Below are positions 22,528 to 35,512 of a DNA stretch of 64,000 nucleotides, in pieces (the stretch's first letter is position 1; the number at the start of each line of letters is the position of its first letter). Below the pieces are notes generated by a model, which made no database searches, had not been told where the DNA came from, and saw nothing but the letters and a program-made list of their open reading frames with translations. Source of the DNA: Argentina anserina. Taxonomy: Eukaryota; Streptophyta; Magnoliopsida; Rosales; Rosaceae. The stretch spans positions 4,650,001 to 4,714,000 of the forward strand of contig NC_065876.1 in NCBI RefSeq assembly GCF_933775445.1, given 5' to 3'. Made by a program: the position numbers and the translations under genes.

Positions 22528-24774
22528 GGAGATTTCACTAAGTAAGACACATCAATTATCGGTAATTCTAACATTTAGTATTTTACATTTATAAACTATC
22601 ACATTAATAACTCAAATAGTCATCTTAGTCAATTTTGACTTTTTCCGTCAACTAACATCATTAGTGGCTTCATCTCATACAAATTTTCAAGAGCATTTTG
22701 TCACTTTATTACCCTCTGATTTCAAGTTTCATTTCCCTCTAATTTTAACTTCTATTAAAAAAAACAGGTTGATTAATATATATCATTTCATAACAAAATA
22801 AATTAACATTTTATTTTGCTTTTGAAACATTTAAATATCTGTGATAGAGCTTCTAAGCATTTTATTGTAACCAATATTCTAAATATTAGATATATCGGTG
22901 ATATTTAGAATCTAATACGATATCCCCATATCTATTGAATTTATTGATCAACAGTTAAACTCCGATATATCGGGTCAAAATCGGGTCTACCTGATTTTTT
23001 TAAATCTTCTCTTTTTTGAAAAGTTTTTATTTGTTTTTCATTATATATATATATATATATTAGAATCGACGCAATGTTATATATTAATAATAGAAATTGT
23101 ACGAAACAACATAAACACATTCCGCCCTCGTGGGCTATGATAGAATTTGAAAATGTGCAGAACAATCAAAACTCTAAACTAAAGCTCTAACTATTCATCA
23201 TACGTTGAATCTGTGAGGATATGGACAATGATCGTCACCAGGGTACCAGAGAAGCCGGTCGCCGATGAGAGTGTAAAATGTAGGAATGCACCGTGAATAT
23301 GGAATACCCTTATAGACTACCGATGAATTATGCGAAACTACTAAGGAGAGACCCCGACAATCTCAATGCTGCAAACCTTGGAATGTAACACCACACAGAA
23401 CACCAAGATCGACTATTTGGACCACCAATTTGTTGGGTCCCAAATCCTACCCCAAGTATGTGTTGACCTTGAGTGCAAAGCCCACACCCCCATTTGGCCT
23501 ACATCAGCCCATCGCCACCCAAGGGTACCCAAAACTGTTATGGTCACCCATTGTAGATCTGCAACCATAGGTCGAGGCTTCCACCGGCTCTCCGAGAGGG
23601 ACCATTGTCGTTGCCGCTGCCCTAGCCGCCCTAGGGAAGAAACTCGGCAGATTTGAAGCTGCGGCATAGTATTGGAAAACTAGCACCACTGTGACGAAAA
23701 ACCACCACCGCAAAGATTGGGTTTGTCGTTTCCTTGTCTCGGACAAAGGCCCAAAGAGCGGCGCACAGAGCAAACTAAATTGCCGACCGCACCAGATCAT
23801 GTAGTCCTCACCACCAAAGCTTGAAGTCCTTTGATGTAAAAGGTCGATACATGAATCCCATACCCAGAGAACATTCCTCTAACCAGCCGCAAAGTGGAAT
23901 CCAAATTGGGAGGTTGTCAAACCAATAAAGGCCAACTGAACCTCTTGCTAAGCATCCCCATAGAGAGTTGAGCGAAGCAAAGAGAATGTGCTCGTTCTCT
24001 TGGAGAACACTGGATAAGAGAAAGTCCATCGGAAGCTGAAGTTTGCGTTAGGAAAAACCCTAAACCTAGGGCACGCCGCTGCCAACAAACGAGAGCAAAG
24101 AAGGCTCTCATTCTTTTTTAGGAATAGTGTTTGTTATATTTAATTTTTCTTAAAATGACATTGTTTGGGGAATATAGCCCATACAACTAATGGAATATGA
24201 GGATGAAGATAAGAAGGATAATATTAATATTGAGTTTGAATTTGATGACATGAGAGTTTATGATGAATTTCGAGCTCAACTAATTTTTTTAGACACCTCT
24301 CTTTATTATTTGGTGTTGTTGCATATATTTATATTATCAAAAGATTAAACTGTTTTACTTTCTTAGTTTATTCGGTATTGATTGAATTACAAATTTATAA
24401 ATATTATAAATGTAATTAAAAATAAGCAAATCCAATAAATCAAATATATATATCTATATATCCTTAGTATATTTATGATATATCATTTTACCCCTTAACT
24501 GATACGATATCATAAGATTACCCCTCAACAACTAATTAGCTTGTTTGTAATAATTATGGTAAATGAATGATGTTAATTTATTTTGTTATGAAATGAAGTG
24601 ATGAAAATACCCTTGAAAATTAGTGTGAAATGAAGCAACTAACAGTGTTAGTTGACGTTATAAACCAAAATTAGGCTAAGATGAAGACTTGAGGTATCAA
24701 TATGATAGTTTCCAAATCTGAGGTACTAAATATTATAATAGCTGATAATTGAGGTACCATTTAGTGAAATCTCC
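22528..24774. mobile_element. Mutator-like element with acquired interior (Pack-MULE-like)
   Basis: Diverged inverted terminal repeats of about 250-280 bp start GGAGATTTCACTAA on both ends. Direct repeats TTACAAGATTTG (22516-22527) and TTACAAGTTTTG (24775-24786) flank it: 11 of 12 bases match, slightly longer than the usual 9-11. The interior, about 23,200-24,120, is much richer in GC than the arms and has several short overlapping frames on both strands (for example 23,413-23,667 and 23,808-24,029, both minus). No protein family is recognisable and no transposase is present. It may be a captured gene or LINE fragment. The left repeat begins 48 bp right of the end of the element at 21342-22479. 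Confidence 0.75.
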
Positions 24775-24786
24775 TTACAAGTTTTG

Positions 24787-27678
24787 GATGCCAAGGGAAA
24801 GCTAGTTAGCTATATGCGTAGTACAATGTTACAATAAGATAGAGATCGCGAGTCGAATATTACAAATCCCACACGAAATAATAGAATCTACCGGATGTGA
24901 TCGATTTAAGGTAAGCATAACATGCCTTGAAACGTACCAAAAGATATTCATCATGTTGGACTTACTTACCTTGTTATTTTCACCGAGTAACTTGTGTCAC
25001 ATACAAACAATGGTGCAAGGGCAGAAAGTCATGCAGGTTTGTTAAAGATCGTTGTAACTATGATATCATAAAAACAATTAATTATGTTGGACGGGTATGT
25101 TGATATCTCTCTAGATGTCTTTGTACATGATCTATTCATATCACTCTGATCACTCATGTACGTTATCACTTTGCACTCATGCAGCAAGCCCGCAACTAAG
25201 AAATGATTGTAGTTAAGGTAAATATTGTACTCGACGTAATATTAGCTACAGTACGTAATATGTTCTTATTTGTGTAATTGAGACGTAAATATAGTAATTT
25301 GGAATATGTGCCATATATTAACATATTACGAAGAAGATACCTTAGGAAGAAGATAAAAGTTTGGTTCAATTTCTGATGATCGTCCACGTACATAATTTAG
25401 AAACCTAAACTGACCCGTGTAATTAAGTTCCCCAATTCAAGCACAGTTTTCAAAGCGTTGAGATATCTGGAAGAGGTGCACTATACTTCTCTAGGATGAC
25501 ACTTTGATTCATGTATAGATCCTTAGAAATTGGTACCAACCCAAAATGCACCCTAGCTTGGAAGTGAAGCTACTCCATGCCTTCCGCATAAATGAGCAGG
25601 AAGTTTATAGTTTTATCAGATTACGTCCATTATGTTCGCGCTCCCTGGTGGGTTCAGGGTCAAACGTTCTCAATTAGAGCGTGTGCGTGTCAGTATTTGC
25701 ATACAAGAGTATGTTGGATGTGATGCATTGTCTTGTTTTTTAATATGACGATCGTGACGAGGGAGATAACTGTAACCTTGCTTGATCCGACTTGTAGGTC
25801 GTTTGGTCTGCCCAATTCTTTCGCGTCTCTTTGTGAGTCGCTTATTAATACTTGACCACTAAGATGCGAGTAAGCAAAGCTTTAAAATAGGGAATAAGTT
25901 GCAGGTTGCTAAGGGCGTGAGGCCTTTAGTGGATTAGATGTTGTTTCAGGGAAGACTTTGAGAGATAGTCGGCTCAAGTATGACTTTTATAGCTTGGTGC
26001 CTGATAGGTCTTTTGTTTAGCAGATATGTTGATTTGTATGTTGAGAGTTGTTGTTTTTCTTCTTCACTAGAGCCTCTATTTATAATTTTATATATGTTTG
26101 CTTACTCATTGATGAGATTTACTTCATTGTAGGACTTTTGGATGAAATAATATTTTTTAACCGTAAATATCAATTAAATATATAAAAAAAAAATTTGAAT
26201 AAATTTAGGTACAATTACGTCTTAGGTAATTATTCTAAATAATAACCTTGAGTGAAAGATATTAAGCCACATATATTGGCTTAACGAATACGTCATAGGC
26301 AATAGAGATTTATTTGCATTTGAGATGATCTTGGAGCCGTGGAGATCTTCTCATGCTTAATTCGCTTTTGAACGTAGATGTCAAGAAATTATTATATATA
26401 TCTGTCAGATATTATATATTTTTAATGCTATTGGTCTATTTTTTACTATGTTTGTTTCTGATTAGTTATTTATATATAAATAAACTTTTATCATTTTAAT
26501 CTCATGCATATTAATTATACTGTAATATGATTGACTAGATACACCACATAACAGTGATACGTGGTGTGACAGATACAAATAATAATTAATGAGTAGATGT
26601 CCTCCTCTCAAAGTAATTATGTCATTATCACACTTTCTGGGCGTGCACTTAGAATCCAATAATTAAGGATATCCTTGCTATCAAGACTTCTTGGACGTAC
26701 AGATATCTTCTAGGTTAGGTAGTCCCTTTTGCATGCAATTTGGATGTGAATGACTCCAACTCCAATAAGGAATGTGATATTGATAAGCACATACATGCAG
26801 TTTGATAGAAATCTTGGACGTCTTAATTACCCTTGCATAGTAGAGATCTGGCAACCCTCTCAATGTGTACTCAATTACAACCGTGCATATTATATAATTC
26901 CTTCTCAAATGTAATCAAGGATGACTATTTAATTCTTTAACTGAACCATGCACGAACCTTGCAATATATCAGCATATTTGATAATATTCCACATCACGCA
27001 ATCCTACTTTGATACAAAATCCTCTACCTCCGTATAGTCTTGGGAGTCAAGTAAACAACTATTAATTACCATATATTTGGTAATCAATATTAATACAATA
27101 AATATTCAATTCCCACATACCGATTGCTTGTTCGCCAGATAAGTTTAGTGTAACCCTTAAGCCGCACATATTTCAAAATACTCGAGCCTAAATGCGTTGG
27201 GTCACAGGGATTGGCCCAGACATGTATTAGCTTATATATTTTTAGCTCAAACACACTAATCTTTCTCACTTCTTTGATCCGTAATGTAATTAAACCAGAT
27301 CCTACTTGACTTTCTCATACATATGTGCACAAACAGAACTTTCGACAGCACTATCCGTTCTGCGATTGTCATCCGTGAAAATTCATACAGGTTACAAAAA
27401 TTGAAGTCCCAAAACGGCATCAATCTGATTAAAACGGTCCCAGATAGGTTAGATAGCTTCACGTTTTAATTGAATCACAGATTAAGCTAACCCATGAAAA
27501 CCCAGAAAACGTTTAAAGCTAGATATAGCCATGGCCAGGGTTCTTGTAGATTTCACCAACTCACGCCAAGTCATGTGGGTAATGCCATAAATACTGTGCA
27601 ACCTCGTCCTTTATGTATTCATCACTCGTTCTTTCTCTTTAACATCCACCTTTTCCTCGTTACTAAATTAAACTTACC
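24787..27678. other. Intergenic DNA, no gene seen
   Basis: AT-rich sequence with short chance frames. No exon chain, tRNA or repeat structure could be supported. The right end would be the distal promoter of the RGP pseudogene before the TRIM inserted. Confidence 0.5.
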
Positions 27679-27682
27679 CTAC

Positions 27683-28032
27683 TGTTACGGACCTAGCCAT
27701 TCGGCTGCCACACTTAGTCCATGCGGCGCTCTATCCTCATGGAGCCAGCCTTATCCAACGGGGCAATACACTGGTTTAGCCCTGCCTTGGGCTCATCAGG
27801 GGATCGGCTCCAGACCCCTACCTGTGTGTAGGGCGGCCAACTCGCCTCTTTGACGTTAAGTCATCGACTAGCGACAAGCTCTCCGAATTTAACCGGGTCG
27901 GCATGCCTGAACCCCTCGGAAGGAGCATCCATATATCTCCCACACATTGAATCTTGGAGCAAATCCCATATATGCATGAAGTTCTTTCAACCAGCAGCCC
28001 ACGATCGACACTCCCAAAATAGGGACGTGACA
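27683..28032 (-). repeat. 3' LTR of the TRIM
   Basis: 350 bp, begins TGTTACGGACC and ends GGGACGTGACA. Abuts the G-rich polypurine tract at 28033-28045. Confidence 0.9.
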
Positions 28033-28330
28033 TCATCCCCCACCAAACTTGGTGTACGTCCTCATACACAACATCCTCACTTGCGGCCCGCGCATCCCTT
28101 GTGCGCCCGCGATGCCTAGAGCGACGAAAAGGAGTTCCCAAAGATCTTCCACCCAACAATGACTTCGCGCCGGATCTCTCTTGTCCTGGACATTGCCACG
28201 GATCTTCTCGTCCGGTCCTCCCCCTGGAGGCGACCCTGCCTACTCGACTCCCCCGCGGAGCCCCCCGTATCTTGGGGACACGGCGACATGTGTGAGCGCT
28301 TGGCGAACACAACGATAGCGATGTTGAGGT

Positions 28331-28343
28331 GGCTCTGATACCA
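28331..28343 (-). other. Primer-binding site of the TRIM
   Basis: Minus strand TGGTATCAGAGCC, complementary to initiator tRNA-Met, two bases from the 5' LTR. Confidence 0.88.
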
Positions 28344-28345
28344 CT

Positions 28346-28695
28346 TGTCACGGACCTAGCCATTCGGCTGCCACACTTGGTCCATGCGGCGCTCCATCCT
28401 CATGGAGTCAGCCTTATCCAACGGGGCAATACATTGGTTTCGCCCTGCCTTGGGCTCATCAGGGGATCGGCTCCAGACCCCTACCTGTGTGTAGGGCGGC
28501 CAACTCGCCTCTTTGACGTTAAGTCCTCGACTAGCGATAAGCTCTCCGAATTTAACCGGGTCGGCATGCCTGAACCCCTCGGAAGGAGCAGCCATATATC
28601 TCCCACACATTGAATCTTGGAGCAAATCTCATATATGCATGAAGTTCTTTCAACCAGCAGCCCACGATCGACACTCCTAAAATAGGGACGTGACA
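28346..28695 (-). repeat. 5' LTR of the TRIM
   Basis: 350 bp, begins TGTCACGGACC and ends GGGACGTGACA; same length as its partner. Confidence 0.9.
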
Positions 28696-29824
28696 CTACG
28701 CTCCTTTATTTCCCAAACTATATATAAATTATCAATCATCTCCAGTTATACCAACACACCACCTCCATCAAACTTTCTGCATAACTCTCAGGATGGCCTT
28801 GTAGCTTATCTGAAAGACGAGCTCGATATCGTGATCCCGACTATCAGGAACCTTGATTTCTTGGAGCAATGGAGGCCTTTCTTCCAACCCTACCACCTCA
28901 TCATCGTACAAGACGGCGATCCCTCCAACGCTATTCGGGTTCCCAACGGCTTCGATTACGAGCTCTACAACCGTGACCATATCAACAAGGTCTTGGGACC
29001 TAAGGCTAGCTTCATTTCTTTCAAAGACTCTGCATCCCGCTGCTTTGGTTTCTTGGTGTCCAAGAAAAAGTACATCTTCACCATTGATGATGAAATTGCT
29101 TTGTAAGTCTTGTTTGTCTAGTTAGCCATGCACGTACCCATTAAACTTGTTCCTACACTTAAATCACATTTTATTTGGTGAACACATTGTATCAATCATC
29201 GTTTATTTTCTTAAAGGTGGCGAAGGATCCTACTGGGAAAGAGATCAATGCATTGGCACAACATATCCAAAACCTGCTCAAACCATCAACTCCATTGTTC
29301 TTCAACACACTCCATGACCCTTTTGCAGACGGAGCTGACTTTTTTTCGTGGTTACCCATTTAGCTTGCGAGAAGGCGTGCCCACTGCTATTTCTCATGGT
29401 CTTTGGCTCAACATTCCTGACTAGGATGCCCCGACTCAGCTTGTCAAGCCTCATGAGCGTAACACCAGGTTAACCTAGTTTCCATTTACATATTGATCGG
29501 AATAAGTAGAGATATATACTATTACGCTAATAAACTTGTTCACCAAATGATACGGCGTTGTTTCATCGATTCAAAGTCGGTACATTCTTAAAGATACGCA
29601 CATTACAAACCAATCATTTAGTAAACATGTTTGATCAAAGTCTGTGCTGAAGTTGGCATAAGTTGTCGTGGAGATAACTGAGGATTGAGTTCAAGCAGGT
29701 ATGTTGATGCTGTGATGACAATCCCCAAAGGCACCCTTTTCCCAATGTGTGGGATGAATCTGGCTTTTGACAGGGAGCTGATAGGCCCAGCCATGTACTT
29801 TGGGCTGATGGGTGATGGCCAGCC

Positions 29825-31128
<1,304 letters not shown>

Positions 31129-31390
31129 GGCCAGCCCATCGACATATATGATGATATGTGGGCTGGCTGGTGTGCCGAGGTAATTAGCTTATGATCTTGT
31201 CTCAATTCTCTCTTAATTTTTCTCTTACTTGATATCACACCCTATATTATTGGAATTTCACCTGACTTACTTTCAACTGGAGGCATGTAGAGCTTCTTTA
31301 ACAGAGATTAATGTAGCACCATTCTCAATAATGAATACCTCTCCATATAACCGTTCACATGTCTGCGTATTCTGAGAGATATATATATAT

Positions 31391-31790
31391 ACAGTTCCTA
31401 TCCAGAGTGAAGGTTCACTCTGAAGTTTCAGAGTGAACTTCCAATTTTGACACACTTTTCGATCAAATTTTTTCACCATAAGTGATTCAATATTTAGATA
31501 TGCTATTCAAGATCATCTCTATAAAGTTTCATCCAATTTGACAATGATTTGAGCTTTCAAAATTGAGATTTACACGAACGGTTCACGTTGAACAGTTTTA
31601 ATTCATTCATTGATTTAATCTAATTTCAATACCTTAACGATGTCCGAATTAGATGAAATTTTGTAGAGATGATCTTGAATAGCATACCTAAATATTGAAT
31701 CACTTATGGTGAAAAAATTTGACCGAAAAGTGTGTCAAAATTGGAACTTCACTCTGAAACTTCAGAGTGAACCTTCACTCTGGATAGAGA

Positions 31791-31794
<4 letters not shown>
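31391..31794. mobile_element. Micron-type MITE within a (TA)n tract
   Basis: About 404 bp beginning ACAGTTCCTATCCAGAGTGA and ending with the inverse; much of the two halves can pair. (TA)n lies on both sides (about 31,380-31,390 and 31,795-31,828), as known for the Micron MITE family, whose members sit within TA microsatellites. It lies in the last intron of the RGP pseudogene. Confidence 0.75.
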
Positions 31795-31830
<36 letters not shown>

Positions 31831-32254
31831 CCAACAAATACAATAACCGAATAACAATCTATTATTTATTAATATTTTTACATATTCACGATGTGTTCAA
31901 TTTAGGTGATATGTGACCATTTGGGGCTAGGGGTTAAGACAGGACTGCCATACATATGGCATAGCAAGGCAAGCAATCCATTTGTGAATTTGAAGAAAGA
32001 GTACAAAGGCATTTACTGACAGGAAGATATGATCCCATTTTTCCAGTCCATTGTTCTCCCAAAGGAGTGCAAAACTGTTCAAGAATGCTACATTGTGCTT
32101 GCCAAGAGTGTCAAAGGCAAAGCTTGGCCCTGTTAATCCTTACTTTCAGAAACTTGGTGATGCCATGGTCATTTGGATTAAAGCCTGGAATGAGGTGAAC
32201 CCACCACCGCAGACAGCTGCTCCGACTCACCCAAATGCTGTTAAGAAAAACTAA

Positions 32255-33010
32255 TTAGTACAAGTACTGTAATATGAACTTTTTTCTCTATTGCTTCCAA
32301 CAAAGATGTTCAAGCCCAAAGAGCTTTATGAGATTCGAAATTTTTGTATTTCCATATCAGTAAAATCCTGAGTGGACTTCATTGAAGAACAAATTGAGAA
32401 GTGCGCACTCGGTTTTCTACCGGAACAACAAAAGAGTCGTCTGGTAACTTGAAATATGACTATATCCTGCACAGGATCAAAAGGTCGGATTATGACATAT
32501 TTTCTTACATTTTATCGGAAAAAAAAATAATCTTTAGCTTACATCTTAACTCGGAACAATGCCATTCACTTTTGATTTTCCCAAACTTGTCATCATTTCA
32601 TCGCAGATCTGAACTTCTACTTAGTCTCACAAGATGTCAAAGTGAAGTGAGGGATTTGGTGAAGATAATAAGTTCAATTTCATAATAATAGTTAGAACAA
32701 GAAAGTCATCAGCTTTTTATTTCCTAATAATCCTTGTACCAAACTAGATTTCCTACACAGATTGAAAAGGTTATGATCCGTGCCGACATAGCTAGCCTTC
32801 CTTTACTAGTGTGACTTCTTCGTGTACAGAAAGCTCAAGTCAGTTTTTCTCTGTAGTTGGTGAACTATGGGAATTGGCCACTAAAAGCCGCCCACAATTT
32901 TCTACGAAGTCCACTTTTACAAGATGCATTAACCTCGTTTATCTTTCCTCAAATCACAATATATACTAGTTAGCTCTCATCACAGCTCATCTCTCTCTCT
33001 CCCTGATCAA
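32255..33010 (+). other. Promoter region of the WRKY gene
   Basis: 756 bp without a gene. A TATA-like AATATATACT at about 32,957 lies some 50 nt before the WRKY ATG, followed by a CT-rich leader (CTCTCTCTCTCCC) ending just before the start. Confidence 0.5.
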
Positions 33011-34434
33011 ATGGAGCACAACGAAATACGTTTCTTTGGTTTAACACCATCATCAGCATCTCCTATTTTCTCATCGAGCACTGTTCCAAGCATTCCTCAA
33101 CTGTTTCCTCATGTTCTTAGTGGCAATGCAGTTTCGACGGACAAATGCGGAACCGCTTGTAGTTCATTAGACAAATTGAAACCAAGAAGGAAAGACTGCG
33201 GTGACAAGGAGACCAAGAAGCACAGAATTGCATTTCAAACACGGAGCCAAGTTGATGTACTCGATGACGGATATCGGTGGCGAAAATACGGGCAGAAAAC
33301 TGTTAAGAATAGTGACTTTCCCAGGTTAGTCCATCTCGATCTTCTTGTTCAAATATACAGATGAATGTACCATACTACCATCTGATACAATATTACATGG
33401 TCGGGTTCATGGATACTGGTTTCAGGGTTTGACATGCATGTGTGTGAAATCATCTGAAATTTTTCTTCTCACTAAATGTGCAATTGCATACAAATATTAT
33501 CAACATTTCATTTTCATTGGCAAGCATAAAGGTGTGGCATTAAACAACAATGAAAGACGTATGACTTGAGTTATATTTTAATGGATCGATGATGGAGGAA
33601 GCTTGACGAATCAATTCCAAATGGTAAAGAATTTACCGAATAATTGATTTAATATATGGGATATTGAAATAAACTAAATATTTTAGGTTAGTGTTGGCAG
33701 ATTAGATTAGATGAGTTATTTTTACTTAGAAAGCGAGATTATTCTTGTCGTTCTAGTGGTTCAATGATTCTACATAGGTGTTACACAATTTGTCCCGAAA
33801 TGTCACATGTTTTCCCGAATTAGATTCTTGTATGTGATCATGGAATAGGTTGATTGCATAGACCAGATGCAGTTCATGCCTAATAGATTTAGATTTTATC
33901 AACCGTGTTTTCTCTTTCTGTTACACTGTATCAACATTGTTACTTCATGCATCATCCATGTACAATTCCTTATTACACTTTATTCACACTCGATCTGAAC
34001 CAAGAAAAGTATCGATCAGTTCTAACAGCACATTGACATAGATGAAACGATTCTTGTTGTTCAAAACTATTAACATAGATGAAATGTTGGATTCTTCCAA
34101 TGAACTGTAAATGTTGGTGTTGTTCAAAACTTCGAAATATGTGATGGGAATTGGATTGAAATTTTCATTTCTATAATATTGTGCCTCATCAATCAATACA
34201 TTATTAAACTTCTATATCAGTTCACTAAACCTGAAAAAAAAAAATCCCCTGCTTGCCTATTTGTGCAGAAGTTACTACAAGTGTACACATCAAGGGTGCA
34301 ACGTAAAAAAGCAAATCCAACGCCTTTCTAAAGACGAGGAAATGGTGGTCACTACATATGAAGGAATACATGTCCATCCCATTGAGAATTCTGATGATAC
34401 ATTTGAGCAGATCTTAAGCCATATAAGGGCATAA
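33011..34434 (+). CDS. WRKY transcription factor, group IIc, small
   Basis: Two exons, 33011-33324 and 34269-34434, 480 nt, 159 residues. The intron splits the Arg codon after FP, the position conserved in WRKY genes (junctions CCCAG|GTTAG and GTGCAG|AAG). The DNA-binding motif WRKYGQK is at residues 90-96 and the zinc finger C110-x4-C115-x23-H139-x-H141 is of C2H2 type, which with a single domain places it in group IIc, near WRKY75/43/24/56. The N-terminal half is Ser/Pro-rich and unstructured. It would bind W boxes (TTGACC/T) in the nucleus. I cannot assign the exact orthologue. The intron has no coding features. Confidence 0.93.
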
Positions 34435-34765
34435 AATATCTAAAACAAGTGATGCTATATATGTAACCATTTGCAACATGGAAGTTTTTGATCATATGAT
34501 TATGCTTAGCTTATAATGCAGATTTGACACTATTATCTGTGAAAGAAGACAGTCAAGAAGAATATACCTAGCAGCTCTAGCTCGTAATGCAGACTTGCCT
34601 CTGTAGATGGGAAACAAAAAATCTTATATATCGCCTCTTATACGATGAATATAAATGCTTATCTCATTTGCAAATGATAATCGTAGAGTGAGAGGAAAAA
34701 GAACAGATGGTGATGGGCCTTGAATAACGAGTAATAACTTGTTATGTAATCAGAGTCAGAGAATA

Positions 34766-35512
34766 TCACGTTGGGACTAGAATTAATTCATAATGTTCAT
34801 TCCCATATCCATGAAGACATCTGATACTGCAAATTCCGAATATAAGTGCAGCAATGGCAAGCATAGGCGTGATCATAACAATACACCTTACCCAATTACC
34901 CCGTTTAATCTTAACAACCTCCTTCTCTTCCACAGTCACCAGTTTCACTTCTTTCATCTTCTCACCACATGGGGAAGAGGGCAGAGATAAAATGGAATCC
35001 TGAAAACAAACTTTAATCTCCTTGCTCTGACCTGATTCAACTTCCTCGTTACCAGAACCACAAATTGGAAGTGATCTCACCTCACTCTCTTGATCCAAAT
35101 CATCCCAGCTACCCCATTCAACCTCTTCTCCTCCATAACCAATCTCAGTTTCCTCATGCTCATCCTCAAAAAGCCTCCTTCCCTTAAACTTGCCACTCTC
35201 GATCGCTTCCCTTCGGTCTCTTCTAATCTCCTCCACAGCCAGATCATTAGTCCTGGAATTCCAATTATCACCTTCCGAGGGAGTCATTATGTGCTGAAGC
35301 GAAGACATGAGGTGCCTTGGAGAGTTGTCAAGGAGTTGATCAACAGTTTTGGTCAAGGTGCTTGATGATGAAGAACATGATGATCTCCTCTTGGTTTTGG
35401 GGTTGGACTGCTTGTAAGACTCCCACTTTTGTTGCAAATTCATGAACTGCTCTTGTAGTTTCTTTACTTGAGGACTTTTGACACTAGGGTCATTTTCCTT
35501 TTGGCTATCCAT
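34766..35512 (-). CDS. Unrecognised protein, likely tail-anchored membrane protein
   Basis: Intronless frame of 248 codons on the minus strand, with the ATG at 35512 in an open context. I do not recognise the family. Visible features: an N-terminal amphipathic stretch (KKLQEQFMNLQQKWESYK, residues about 17-35) that could be a short coiled coil, a Ser-rich run (about 44-52), an acidic middle (EVEWGSWDDLDQE), and one strongly hydrophobic segment (CIVMITPMLAIAALIFGICS, about 211-230) close to the C-terminus with a short tail after it. That layout suggests a cytosolic domain anchored in a membrane by its end. Length, balanced codons and lack of repeats argue that it is a real gene. It is convergent with the WRKY gene, about 330 bp away. 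Confidence 0.75.
   Translation of the reverse strand: MDSQKENDPSVKSPQVKKLQEQFMNLQQKWESYKQSNPKTKRRSSCSSSSSTLTKTVDQLLDNSPRHLMSSLQHIMTPSEGDNWNSRTNDLAVEEIRRDRREAIESGKFKGRRLFEDEHEETEIGYGGEEVEWGSWDDLDQESEVRSLPICGSGNEEVESGQSKEIKVCFQDSILSLPSSPCGEKMKEVKLVTVEEKEVVKIKRGNWVRCIVMITPMLAIAALIFGICSIRCLHGYGNEHYELILVPT

Larger units (their letters stand above)
27683..28695 (-). mobile_element. TRIM: miniature LTR retrotransposon without coding capacity
   Basis: Two 350-bp LTRs (27683-28032 and 28346-28695) begin TGT and end ACA and differ at about eleven positions by eye (3%). The 313-bp interior has, on the minus strand, TGGTATCAGAGCC two bases from the right LTR (primer-binding site) and a G-rich tract next to the left LTR (polypurine tract), so the element reads right to left. 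The 4-bp repeat CTAC (27679-27682, 28696-28699) is the likely target duplication. Size and lack of gag-pol fit the TRIM class, which depends on enzymes from other elements. It sits about 100 bp upstream of the RGP pseudogene. Confidence 0.92.

Noticed and set aside
22871..24012. CAATATTCTAAATAT and a distant GAACACTG as ends of another hAT
   Set aside because: The 8-bp flanks (ATTGTAAC and GATAAGAG) do not match, and both lie inside the Mutator-like element that explains the region.
27818..28625. Open frames in the TRIM
   Set aside because: They cross LTR boundaries, have no gag or pol similarity, and both LTR copies give the same frames.
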